Part shown: piece after piece, positions 16,855 through 24,709 of the stretch
How the letters are laid out: every line of letters begins with the position of its first letter
How positions within the stretch are numbered: the stretch's first letter is position 1
Origin: Paraburkholderia bannensis NBRC 103871
GTDB taxonomy: Bacteria; Pseudomonadota; Gammaproteobacteria; Burkholderiales; Burkholderiaceae
NCBI RefSeq assembly: GCF_000685015.1
Contig: NZ_BAYA01000048.1
Span: forward strand, 1 to 44,181
Length of the DNA: 44,181 nt
Direction: 5' to 3'
Translations under genes and position numbers: made by a program
Notes under the pieces: model-generated
Told to the model about the DNA's origin: nothing
Databases searched by the model: none
Seen by the model: the letters and a program-made list of their open reading frames with translations, nothing else

Positions 16855-18165
16855 TTACGGCTCCCGCAGGTAACGCTGCGAGAGCGCTTCATACAGGGGC
16901 GGCGCGAAAAGGCGCGAGACACGGCTCGCGATGAGCGCCGTTGCCATCAGCGAGATGACGAGCGCGTGCCCGTTGATCATCTCGATGACGATCACGAACG
17001 CTGTGATAGGACTCTGCGTGACCGCTGCAAGATAGCCGACCATGCCGAGCGCGATGAGCATCGGAAGCTGCATCTGCGAAAACACCATGTGCACCGCATT
17101 ACCGATGCCAGAGCCAATCGCAAGCGATGGCGCGAACAGGCCGCCAGGCGCACCGGGCAGGTACGATCCCACCATCGATACCATCTTCAGGAGCGGGTAT
17201 GCCGCGCTGACGTGCGCAGTACCCTCGAGCATGCTGCGTGCTTCGGCATAGCCGCTGCCGAACGTATGGCCGTGTGTCAGCACGCCAACGACCGCGATGA
17301 CGAGCCCGCTGAAGGCGCCAAACAGTACAGGCTGCTTTCCTCGCAGTTCGAGCAGCGGTCCGGGCATCCAGCGCTTCGTGTTGAGCAGCAGCCAGCAAAA
17401 GCATCCGCCCAGCACGCCTGCCACCACGCCGATCAGCAGGACGGCGAGGCTGAGCCATTGGGGCAGTCCCGAGCCGATATCGATCGTACCGAAGTACACG
17501 TAGTTGCCCTGAAGTCCCAGCGAGACGACGCCGGCAAAAATGATGGCCGTGATCAGCACGCCGCTCGTGCGCTGCTCGAAGCTGCGCATAAGCTCCTCGA
17601 TGGCGAACACCACGCCCGCGAGCGGCGCGTTGAACGCTGCCGACAGGCCCGCGGCTGCGCCCGCGAGCGCAAGCCTGCGCTCCAGTACGCCCGGGCGGAT
17701 AGCAAGAAACCGCTCTGGGTAGAGGCGCCTCAGGCTGAACATCAGGGCCGCGCCAACGTGAATGGTGGGGCCTTCGCGGCCGATCGTGAAGCCACCGAGA
17801 ATGGCCAGAAAGGAAATGAAGATCTTGCCGACGAGAATGCGCAGGGTGAGCAGTTGTGGGCCGAGTTCGTCCGATCCATGCAGCATGGCGATCACCTGTG
17901 GGATGCCACTGCCTTCCGATCCGTCAAAGAAGCGGCGCGTGAGCCAGACCGTCACGGCACCTGTGGCGGGCGCTACGAGTAGCGGCAACCAGGAGCGCTC
18001 GGCGGCGTAATGCAGGAACAGGCCGTATCCGAAATCGATCAGCTTCGCGTAGAGCACCGCGATGAGACCAACGGAGATCGCTCCGAGCCAGAATACGCCG
18101 TAATGGAGCCATAGGCGCTTGGCTCGCTGCAGCGTCCGCCGGTCAATCAGCCCCAACATGCGCAC
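16855..18165 (-). CDS. CLC-type H+/Cl- exchange transporter (copy 2, no CBS domains)
   Basis: A 436-residue paralogue of the CLC at 13278-14588, colinear throughout. Signatures are GSEGSGIPQV, GREGPTIHVG, FAIEEL and GGLFAPSLAIG, so both glutamates used for proton coupling are kept. The function should be proton-chloride exchange in the inner membrane. The gene begins 26 bases after the end of a broken MFS gene and has no obvious promoter of its own. It may depend on the boxed promoter and attenuator that belong to that MFS remnant. The membrane protein gene at 16146-16808 follows. Confidence 0.93.
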   Translation of the reverse strand: MRMLGLIDRRTLQRAKRLWLHYGVFWLGAISVGLIAVLYAKLIDFGYGLFLHYAAERSWLPLLVAPATGAVTVWLTRRFFDGSEGSGIPQVIAMLHGSDELGPQLLTLRILVGKIFISFLAILGGFTIGREGPTIHVGAALMFSLRRLYPERFLAIRPGVLERRLALAGAAAGLSAAFNAPLAGVVFAIEELMRSFEQRTSGVLITAIIFAGVVSLGLQGNYVYFGTIDIGSGLPQWLSLAVLLIGVVAGVLGGCFCWLLLNTKRWMPGPLLELRGKQPVLFGAFSGLVIAVVGVLTHGHTFGSGYAEARSMLEGTAHVSAAYPLLKMVSMVGSYLPGAPGGLFAPSLAIGSGIGNAVHMVFSQMQLPMLIALGMVGYLAAVTQSPITAFVIVIEMINGHALVISLMATALIASRVSRLFAPPLYEALSQRYLREP

Positions 18166-18191
18166 GATCTGTCTCCCCTATTTTTCCACAC

Positions 18192-18767
18192 TCACTTGCC
18201 GGCAGGCTCCATCCATCCGCCCGCCACGCCGCCGAGCGCGAGCCCGATCAACTGTGTGGTGTTGTACACGCCAGTGGCTGCGTCCGTGCGGTTGCCCGGC
18301 GCCAGCTTCGAGACGAGCGAAGGCTGTGAAGCCTCCAGAATGTTGAAGCCCGAAAGTGCACGAACAGCACGGCCGACACGATGACAAGTGTATGCGCAAG
18401 CGAGCCGAGCAAAAGCTGGCCGATCAGGAAAAGACCAATTGCAGAAACGAGCACGGCCTTCATCTTGCCCCGCTTCTCGGCGACGATGATGGCCGGCACC
18501 CTCATGACGAACGCAAGGTCCATGACGGGCAGATAGATCTTCCATATAGAGAAGCGACTGTGTGACGCCATATGCGCCGAGTGCAATGCCGACCAGCAGA
18601 AGGGTGTCGCCGTCTGGAATGGTTTTCGCGCAGACGGAAAACACCGGCATGATCATGAAGAGACCGAGCATGCGCAACGCGAAGATCGCCGCGAGCGATA
18701 CGGTCGCGCGCAACTCGGGCGCGCTCATGCGTGAGCGGGGAGTGGGCGATGTGGACGTTGCGCGCAT
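18192..18767 (-). pseudogene. Broken MFS transporter (copy 2) with internal deletion
   Basis: The N-terminus (MRATSTSP, then VSLAAIFALRMLGLFMIMPV) matches copy 1 at 11143-12339 up to QSLLY. The sequence then jumps to WKIYLPVM, equivalent to residue 253 of copy 1: about 178 codons are gone and the frame is shifted at the joint. A second frameshift occurs near VLFVHF, after which FNILEASQPSLVSKLAPGNR is readable. The C-terminus ends early at GGWMEPAGK. Helices 3 to 7 and the last helices are missing, so no transporter can be made. Its promoter and attenuator remain intact-looking. Confidence 0.9.
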
Positions 18768-18776
18768 ATAAACGGT

Positions 18777-18801
18777 AAAAAAAACCCAGCGGACGCTGGG
18801 T
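18777..18801 (-). terminator. Intrinsic terminator in the leader of the broken MFS gene
   Basis: Minus strand ACCCAGCG-TC-CGCTGGGT followed by eight T. The stem covers 18784-18801 and the U-tract 18777-18784, ending about 10 bases before the ATG at 18767. It is the counterpart of the attenuator at 12352-12380. A second hairpin, GTTGCCG/CGGCAAC, can form just upstream (about 18811-18837). Confidence 0.75.
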
Positions 18802-18942
18802 GAAAATAGTTGCCGCTCCTGCCACGGACGGCAACCGGACGCTACCATCCGGCAAGCTGAGGAAACGACAACGTCAGGGGAACTCGCACCGCGCTCACTG
18901 AAAGTATATCGCAATGTTAGATCACGGCATGATATTTCATAG

Positions 18943-18975
18943 AATCTAGCCGGGAAAAATTAAGAGAAACTTAAA
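18943..18975 (-). promoter_or_regulatory. PmrA/QseB-type box and -10 before the broken MFS gene and CLC 2
   Basis: Minus strand TTTAAG-N5-CTTAAT (18975-18959), 10 nt, TAGATT (18948-18943). Box, spacer and -10 match the promoter of MFS copy 1 almost base for base, while the sequence further downstream has diverged. Confidence 0.7.
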
Positions 18976-19125
18976 CCGGTAGTCCCTGAGACGGTTTGAA
19001 TGGATTAGAAGCATCGCGCCGACGCTGAGGGGAAATACGGTGGCAGTTCAGGGAATTTCTGTCTAGACTGGATCGCGAAATCCGAGTATTGATGATTCGC
19101 TCTTCAACCTGGATCGGGAGCCGTC

Positions 19126-19632
19126 ATGAGCCTGAATCGATCGTGTGTCGCCATCCTCTCGCTTGCACTGCTAGCCGGTTGTCACTCGGCAACGAAAACG
19201 CCTGAGTCTTCCGGTATGGCGAACATGAACGCAGCCACCTCGCAGCCGGTGACCGGCGTGACCTCGATGATGGACGAGCTCAACAATCCGAACAGCCCGC
19301 TGGCGAAACGCAGCGTTTACTTCGATTTTGACAGCTACACGGTGAAGGACGACTACCTCCCGCTGTTGCGGGCACACGCGGACTATCTGCATCGCCATCC
19401 GACGCAGCACGTGCTGATTCAGGGCAACACCGACGAGCGTGGTACGGACGAGTACAACCTCGCGCTGGGCCAGCGCCGCTCGGAGGCTGTATTGCACGAA
19501 CTCGAATCGCTTGGCGTACCGGATTCGCAGCTCGAAGCGGTCAGCCTTGGCAAGGAGAAACCTCTCGCACTCGGGCACGATGAAGCGTCATGGGCGCAGA
19601 ACCGGCGCGCCGATCTGGTCTACCGCCGGTAA
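19126..19632 (+). CDS. Pal-like peptidoglycan-associated lipoprotein
   Basis: The 168-residue protein has a lipoprotein signal (MSLNRSCVAILSLALLAGC, Cys19) and a C-terminal OmpA/Pal domain: SVYFDFDSYTVKDDYLPLL (strand and helix), HVLIQGNTDERGTDEYNLALGQRRSEAV (peptidoglycan-binding loop) and NRRADLVY at the end. It should be anchored in the outer membrane and bind diaminopimelic-acid peptidoglycan. It stands away from tol genes, so it is probably an accessory Pal rather than the Tol-Pal component. GGGAG precedes the ATG. It converges with the leftward CLC operon. A decayed copy lies at 210-662. Confidence 0.92.
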   Translation: MSLNRSCVAILSLALLAGCHSATKTPESSGMANMNAATSQPVTGVTSMMDELNNPNSPLAKRSVYFDFDSYTVKDDYLPLLRAHADYLHRHPTQHVLIQGNTDERGTDEYNLALGQRRSEAVLHELESLGVPDSQLEAVSLGKEKPLALGHDEASWAQNRRADLVYRR

Positions 19633-19679
19633 GCGGCCATGGACAGCGGTTCGCGCGGCATGGGTCACCTGTTCTGCCT

Positions 19680-19928
19680 TTACAAGCCCATGAAATAGGG
19701 CCGCAGATCCATATCATCGGCCCACAGGTCGACTTCGAGTCTGTCCTCGAAGGTGACGGGCATTCCCCTGTACATACCGCAATAGCCATGTGCCGTACGG
19801 TAGATGACGACCCACTCGCGGTTATCCGGCAGTGGGTCGCGGTAGTCGGCACCATCACGCAGGTTCACCGCATGCAACGCTGTTTCGATCCGCGTGCGGA
19901 TCGCGTCCCACTCAACTTTCAGCTTCAT
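19680..19928 (-). CDS. Small conserved protein at the end of the CLC operon
   Basis: The 82-residue soluble protein starts MKLKVEWDAIRTRIETALHA and contains NREWVVIYRTAHGYCGMYRG and the acidic end EVDLWADDMDLRPYF. Its start overlaps the end of the CLC-CBS gene by 17 bases, which suggests translational coupling. The decayed block at 0.7 kb keeps the same neighbour order, so the pairing with this CLC type is old. I know no function for it; a role linked to the transporter is only a guess from position. Confidence 0.75.
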   Translation of the reverse strand: MKLKVEWDAIRTRIETALHAVNLRDGADYRDPLPDNREWVVIYRTAHGYCGMYRGMPVTFEDRLEVDLWADDMDLRPYFMGL

Positions 19929-21885
19929 TGCTGACCTCCTTGCCGGCGTCGCGTGCCGCCACCTCGAATTGCGACGCGCTATCAGCGCCGTAGATACCGC
20001 GTGCCCGGTTCCCGGCGCGCGCGGGGAAAATGCGGATGCTGCTGGCAACGGCATCCGCGATGTGCTCCTTTGCTATGACGCCGCTTACCTTCGGCGGCCC
20101 GGACCCATCGCCGTTGACGACCACGGCCATGACGGCCCGGTGTGAACGCAACTGGCTGATCACGTCGAAGGCCGCATCGGACTCGGAGACGACGATGAAG
20201 TTGCGCTGCGCAAGTCGGCCAATCGTGATCGCCGGATCGTCGTGGCTCACTGCACGTCGCAGGCCGGTGTTGATGCGCAGCACGACGTGGATCCTGTTTT
20301 TCCGCGTCACGACGACGTGACGAAATGCCGGGGCGTCAGGAGAGCGAAGCAGGTCCCGGATAGGTGTAGCTGTGTCCAGCACGAGGACATCGGTTTCCAT
20401 CAACTGCGCAGCGCTCTGCACCAGAAAGATATTCGCGTGGAGCGCGTCGGGGATAATGTGGCCGCGCCTCGCGAGCTTGAGGGTATAGATGCTCTCGCGG
20501 GAGAGCAGGCGGCGCGCACCGAGACTGAAGGTGACGGCGATGATCATGGGCAGCACGATGTCGTAGTCACGCGTCATTTCGAAGATCATCGCCACGGCCG
20601 TCATGGCAGCACCGGTGGCGCCGCCGACCATCGCACCCATGCCCACCATGGCGAACGCCGGCACGCTGACGGGAATGCCCGGCAGCACGAACTGAAACGC
20701 CGATGCGAGCGCCGCACCCAGTGTTGCGCCAATGAAGAGCGACGGCGAGAACACCCCGCCTGATGAACCGGAGCCAAGACTCACCGAGGTGGCGAACATC
20801 TTGGCGAGCACGAGTGCCAGCAGAAAGAGGCCACCCTGGAGCTGTCCGTAGAGTGTCGCCTGGATCGTCGCATATCCTACGCCCTCGACGTAGTAGTGCC
20901 CTGCGTGCCGCATCAGCGCGTACATCAGCAAACCGACCAGCAGCATCCCGATGGCATGCCGCCAGTAGCGCCCGTGAATGACGTCAAAACTATCCTCGGC
21001 CCAGTGCAGGGCGCGGATGAGCAGTGCAGCGGCCGCGCCGGTGACGGCTCCGAGGACCGCGTAAAGCATCATGGTGAGGGCGCTCCCCGGCTGGTTCGGC
21101 AGTGCGCCCAGTTGCTCGGGTACGAGAAACGCCGGCTCCACGCCGAAGAAAAGGCGGCCGACGAATGTGGCGGTGCCGGTTGCAAGTGCGACGGGCAGAA
21201 ACGTGTTGACGCTGATCTCAGGCATCATCAACTCGGTCGCGAACAGCACGCCGCCGATCGGCGTGTTGAAGGTCGCTGCGATGCCCGCGCCAGCGCCGGC
21301 TGCGACCAGCGTAATGCGCTGGCCCGTTGCCATCGGAATCGCCTGACCCAGCGTCGAGCCCAGAGCGGACCCGATCTGGATGATTGGACCCTCCCGACCG
21401 ACGGCGGCACCCGTGCCTATGGCGAATGCGGATGCCAGTGACTTCACAACGGCCACAACTGGCCGGATGATCCCCCGCCGGAAATAGATCGCGTCCATGA
21501 CTTCCGGGACGCCGTGTCCCTTTGCCTCTGGCGCAAACGTGCTGACGAGCCAGGTGACAACCACGCCGCCCGCAACCGGCACGAGAATCACGAATGCTCC
21601 CCAGGGAGCCGGTGGCGTGAACCGGCTCGCGTCGTAGGAGAACGACAGATGGCCGATGAAGAATGCGTTGTGGACGGCACCAATCAGGCCGCGAAACACC
21701 ACGGCTCCGAGTCCGGTGACGACGCCGACGAGAAAGGCATAGCAGCACAGACGGTAGAGGCCCACGGGCTGTCCGTCATCTTCCTGCAAGGTTGAAGGCG
21801 CGGCGAGGCCAGGCGCCACCCGCACGGACCGGTGGTGTCCAGCCTCCTGTGCATCATGCTGGCGTCTTTCGCCGCTATCGTTCAT
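19912..21885 (-). CDS. CLC-type chloride transporter with C-terminal CBS domains
   Basis: The 657-residue protein has a CLC membrane domain (about 40-450) and a cytoplasmic CBS-pair region (about 480-625). Motifs are GHGVPEV (123-129) in place of GSGIP, GREGPIIQIG with the gating glutamate E165, and GGVFSPSLFIG. In the helix that holds the second proton glutamate of ClcA, the sequence is FATELMM: the E202 position is kept (E218), but E203 is a leucine. The change in both motifs means ion selectivity and proton coupling cannot be assumed. It lies in a leftward operon (MarR, APC permease, this gene, small protein), 43 bases after the permease. Confidence 0.9.
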   Translation of the reverse strand: MNDSGERRQHDAQEAGHHRSVRVAPGLAAPSTLQEDDGQPVGLYRLCCYAFLVGVVTGLGAVVFRGLIGAVHNAFFIGHLSFSYDASRFTPPAPWGAFVILVPVAGGVVVTWLVSTFAPEAKGHGVPEVMDAIYFRRGIIRPVVAVVKSLASAFAIGTGAAVGREGPIIQIGSALGSTLGQAIPMATGQRITLVAAGAGAGIAATFNTPIGGVLFATELMMPEISVNTFLPVALATGTATFVGRLFFGVEPAFLVPEQLGALPNQPGSALTMMLYAVLGAVTGAAAALLIRALHWAEDSFDVIHGRYWRHAIGMLLVGLLMYALMRHAGHYYVEGVGYATIQATLYGQLQGGLFLLALVLAKMFATSVSLGSGSSGGVFSPSLFIGATLGAALASAFQFVLPGIPVSVPAFAMVGMGAMVGGATGAAMTAVAMIFEMTRDYDIVLPMIIAVTFSLGARRLLSRESIYTLKLARRGHIIPDALHANIFLVQSAAQLMETDVLVLDTATPIRDLLRSPDAPAFRHVVVTRKNRIHVVLRINTGLRRAVSHDDPAITIGRLAQRNFIVVSESDAAFDVISQLRSHRAVMAVVVNGDGSGPPKVSGVIAKEHIADAVASSIRIFPARAGNRARGIYGADSASQFEVAARDAGKEVSNEAES

Positions 21886-21928
21886 CGCGCGCTCCCGGGT
21901 TGCGCAGGCGGCCCGGCCGCCGCTTCAC

Positions 21929-23530
21929 CTAGCTGGTGTGATCCATGCGTGCCATCATGTCCGACGTCTCGCTTGCGCTGAGTGCACTACGCAGCGCCAG
22001 TGCAAGCACCACAATGCTCCACAGCGTGACCAGCAGGATGTCCCACCCAAAGCCGATCACGCCACGGCCGGCACCGATACCGCCAAGCCAGGAGAGCAGC
22101 CACAGGCCGCCAAACCACGGCAGCAGCCAGGCAATATGACGCCAGCCGAAGGCGTGAACGTCGCGCCGTGCAATGAAATGGTAGTGAACAGCATAGGCAA
22201 TGAAGCCAATCGCAACCAGCGAGAACAGGAAGTTGTTGGTCCTGAATCCCGTCCAGTAGATGATCAGGTTGCTGCAGATGAAGGCGAGCGGGGCAATGAA
22301 ACCGGCGGCCCCCATCCGGAAGGGGCGCTTGAGATCTGGCAGGTTCCGCCGCAGCACCATGAGTGCGATTGGGCCGAGGCCGTAGGTCAGCACAGTGACC
22401 GACGTGATGTAGCCCACCATTTGCTGCCAGGCGGGGAAGGGCATCAGGAAGAGCACACCCACTACCCACATCACCAGCACAGCGACCCATGGAATCTGAA
22501 AGCGGTTCAGACGTGTGAGCGCTTGCGGCCCGGCGTTCATCTCTCCTGCTGCAAACAGGATGCGCGATCCACCCGTCACATACATCAGGCCCGTGCCACC
22601 AGGCGAGACATAGGCGTCAATGTAGAGCAGCGTCGCCATCCAGCCGAGCCCAAGTGTGGCAGCCAGACCAGCGAACGGCCCCATTTCGCCCTTGAAGCTG
22701 ACCTTGTCCCAGCCATGGGCAAGGTCGGCGGGCGAAAGCGCCATGACGAACGCGACCTGAAGCAGGATGTAGATGACAGCCGCGAGCACGACTGCGCCAA
22801 TCACGGCGATTGGGATGGTACGGTGTGGATTGGCGGTCTCGCCCCCCAGGTCGATGGCCGTACGAAAGCCGAGATAGCTGAAGACGATGCCGGCCGCAGG
22901 CAATGCAGTGAACATGCCAGAGAGCCGATAGGTGCCGGGTGCCACATGCATGACGTCCCAGTGCGTGCTGGCCGTCATGAGTGCGACGATGGTCACGAGC
23001 GGTACGAGCACTTTCCACCAGGTGATGGTCGAATTCACGTTGAGAAGCCAGCGCACCACCATCAGGTTCAGTAGTGCGGTGACGCCGAGCAGTGCGGCGC
23101 AGGCGACGAATCCCGCGAGCGTGAGCAACCCCGCACTGCCGGGCCGGATAAACCACGGCAGGTAGTTGTTAGCGTAGGTGACAATGGCTTCAGACTCGAC
23201 TGCAGGGACCGGGACGTAAGCGAGGAAAAGCAGCCAGCACCATATGCGACCCAGTCCTTCGCCATGGCTTGCATGGCTCATATGCACAAGAGCGCCGCTT
23301 CGCGGGAAGAGCGCGGCAAGTTCCGCGAAGCACAGCGCGATCAGCATGATGATGACCGCGCCCAGTACCCAGCTGCCGATGCTCAGCGGTCCGGCAATGC
23401 GGGAGGCGTGATAGGCGCCGAAGAGCCAGCCCGAGCCAATCATGCTCGTGGTGCTGGCGAGGAGTAGCCCGACGATGCCGGCGTCGCGCCGAAGCTTGCC
23501 TTCGAGGGTCAGGTTTGAGGTTGTGCTCAT
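21929..23530 (-). CDS. APC-superfamily amino acid permease (copy 2)
   Basis: A 533-residue, 12-helix permease, colinear with copy 1 at 2754-4355 (same length, most helices nearly identical, for example IGSGWLFGAYHASRIAGPLS). It should transport an amino acid or amine across the inner membrane; an exchanger role next to a CLC antiporter would fit acid-stress physiology but is inference. The ATG at 23530 has AAGGAGGT five bases upstream. It is the second gene of the MarR-led operon, 71 bases after the MarR stop. Unlike copy 1 it has no PmrA/QseB-type box, so the two copies appear to have diverged in control. Confidence 0.92.
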   Translation of the reverse strand: MSTTSNLTLEGKLRRDAGIVGLLLASTTSMIGSGWLFGAYHASRIAGPLSIGSWVLGAVIIMLIALCFAELAALFPRSGALVHMSHASHGEGLGRIWCWLLFLAYVPVPAVESEAIVTYANNYLPWFIRPGSAGLLTLAGFVACAALLGVTALLNLMVVRWLLNVNSTITWWKVLVPLVTIVALMTASTHWDVMHVAPGTYRLSGMFTALPAAGIVFSYLGFRTAIDLGGETANPHRTIPIAVIGAVVLAAVIYILLQVAFVMALSPADLAHGWDKVSFKGEMGPFAGLAATLGLGWMATLLYIDAYVSPGGTGLMYVTGGSRILFAAGEMNAGPQALTRLNRFQIPWVAVLVMWVVGVLFLMPFPAWQQMVGYITSVTVLTYGLGPIALMVLRRNLPDLKRPFRMGAAGFIAPLAFICSNLIIYWTGFRTNNFLFSLVAIGFIAYAVHYHFIARRDVHAFGWRHIAWLLPWFGGLWLLSWLGGIGAGRGVIGFGWDILLVTLWSIVVLALALRSALSASETSDMMARMDHTS

Positions 23531-23601
23531 GCCGACCTCCTTGCTTGCAGTCACCCCTGACCGTTTGCTTTGTTCTCGTACCGTGGCGGGTATCGCACCG
23601 C

Positions 23602-24021
23602 CTAATCCTTCCCGTCCCGGAATGCCCAGCCGAACGACTGGACCTCTTCCTTGTGCAATGCTGCGAGCTTCATCAGTAGCCGCTCGCCTTCCTGCGTCAG
23701 ATGAACCTGCATCTGACGGCGGTCGTACGCGCTCTGCACCCGGCTCACGAGTCCGGCCATCTCACAGCGCGTCACGAGCGCAACCGTTCCGTGGGATGAT
23801 GCCTGCAGACGCGCGGCAATCTCGCCAACAGTGGCCCAGTCACGATCGGGAAACGCGCGTGTATGCAGCATCAGCATGTACTGAAGCGGGGTTACACCCT
23901 CCGCGTGCACGATCTCCTCTGAAAACCGCAGAAATCGCCGAAGGCGATACCGAAATTCGGACAGTTCTTCCAGGTCGGCCCGAGTCACCATATCCGTCAC
24001 CCTGCGTGGCTTCGACGGCAT
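23602..24021 (-). CDS. MarR-family transcriptional regulator (copy 2)
   Basis: The 139-residue winged-helix protein has the same plan as copy 1 at 14655-15074: FRYRLRRFLRFSEEIV, TPLQYMLMLHTRAF, TVGEIAARLQASSHGTVALVTRCEMAGLV and the wing QSAYDRRQMQVHLTQEG. The ATG at 24021 (MPSKPRR) has GGAGAGG six bases upstream; the longer frame begins at a TTG inside that ribosome binding site. It heads the leftward operon with the APC permease, CLC-CBS and small protein. A palindrome next to its -10 suggests autorepression. Confidence 0.92.
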   Translation of the reverse strand: MPSKPRRVTDMVTRADLEELSEFRYRLRRFLRFSEEIVHAEGVTPLQYMLMLHTRAFPDRDWATVGEIAARLQASSHGTVALVTRCEMAGLVSRVQSAYDRRQMQVHLTQEGERLLMKLAALHKEEVQSFGWAFRDGKD

Positions 24022-24059
24022 AGGCCTCTCCAAATTTTTCGAGTTCCAGATAGAAAAAG

Positions 24060-24105
24060 GTCACTATGTGACATAAAATATAGGCGGTTTTGTGCGGTAG
24101 TGCAA
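24060..24105 (-). promoter_or_regulatory. Promoter and MarR operator of the MarR-permease-CLC operon
   Basis: On the minus strand TTGCAC (24105-24100), 17 nt, TATATT (24082-24077) forms a good sigma-70 promoter. A perfect inverted repeat GTCAC-N3-GTGAC (24060-24072) lies at the expected transcription start. A repressor bound there would block initiation. The core TTATGTCACA is shared with 14614-14635. Confidence 0.65.
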
Positions 24106-24125
24106 AACGCTATTCTAAAGGAGTG

Positions 24126-24173
24126 ATGGCAGCAGACGCTCCGGGTCTGCCGCTGCCAGACCTGTTAACATGA
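24126..24173 (+). CDS. 15-residue upstream ORF coupled to the next gene
   Basis: AAGGAG (24118-24123) precedes an ATG at 24126. The frame encodes MAADAPGLPLPDLLT and stops at TGA 24171-24173, which overlaps the ATG at 24170 as ATGA. This is the classical arrangement for translational coupling. The downstream gene has no Shine-Dalgarno of its own. Confidence 0.4.
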   Translation: MAADAPGLPLPDLLT

Positions 24174-24454
24174 GACGAGTTGCGTTGACGATACTGATCC
24201 TGTGTCTCGCCACGGTCCGGGCGCGAGCGGACGATCAGTGTGTCCCGCAGGGCTTGGACACGGCACACACGGGCTTCGGCAGTTGCACGTTGCCAGGCAC
24301 CTCACCGACCGTCCGCCCGGCGACGTCGCGGGTATCGATGCATGCGGGGGCGACGGCTCGCGCCGGGCCGTACTTTCCACTGCTGCCAAGAGGCATTGGC
24401 TCATTCGACAGCTATTCCTCGAAGCTTCGCGGCGAGCGCTTCCAGTTGCGCTGA
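24170..24454 (+). CDS. Small secreted protein, possibly frameshifted
   Basis: The 94-residue frame starts MRRVALTILILCLATVRARA, a plausible signal peptide, then DDQCVPQGLDTAHTGFGSC. From about 24340 another + strand frame (24240-24647) looks more protein-like (FGGKCVIAVATFPLRSREF, SYGCHAIVAPRERC), so a frameshift may have split a longer Cys-containing secreted protein. It is divergent from the MarR operon and borders insertion-sequence debris. No family is recognised. Confidence 0.35.
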   Translation: MRRVALTILILCLATVRARADDQCVPQGLDTAHTGFGSCTLPGTSPTVRPATSRVSMHAGATARAGPYFPLLPRGIGSFDSYSSKLRGERFQLR

Positions 24455-24709
24455 CCGTGAACGCTTTGGAGGCAAGTGCGTAATTGCAGTTGCGACTTTC
24501 CCCCTCCGCTCCAGGGAATTCCAGCTGGACGTGATGCTGGTGCGCTCACCGGACGCGAGTTACGGCTGCCATGCAATTGTGGCGCCGCGCGAGCGATGTG
24601 ACCGGGAGCGGGCGCCAACCCGATGTAATATGGTTGCGTCGCGTTGAGGGCGATGTGACATCAGGCGCCTGATATGAAGAGGGAGGATTACTTACATCAC
24701 GAGAGAATA

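Noticed and set aside
16498..17982. 494-codon + strand frame
   Set aside because: It lies antisense to the membrane protein and CLC copy 2 genes, has the His/Arg/Asp-rich composition typical of the complement of a high-GC gene, and shows no domain.
21938..23074. 378-codon + strand frame
   Set aside because: Antisense shadow of APC permease 2, rich in His, Gln and Arg without motifs.
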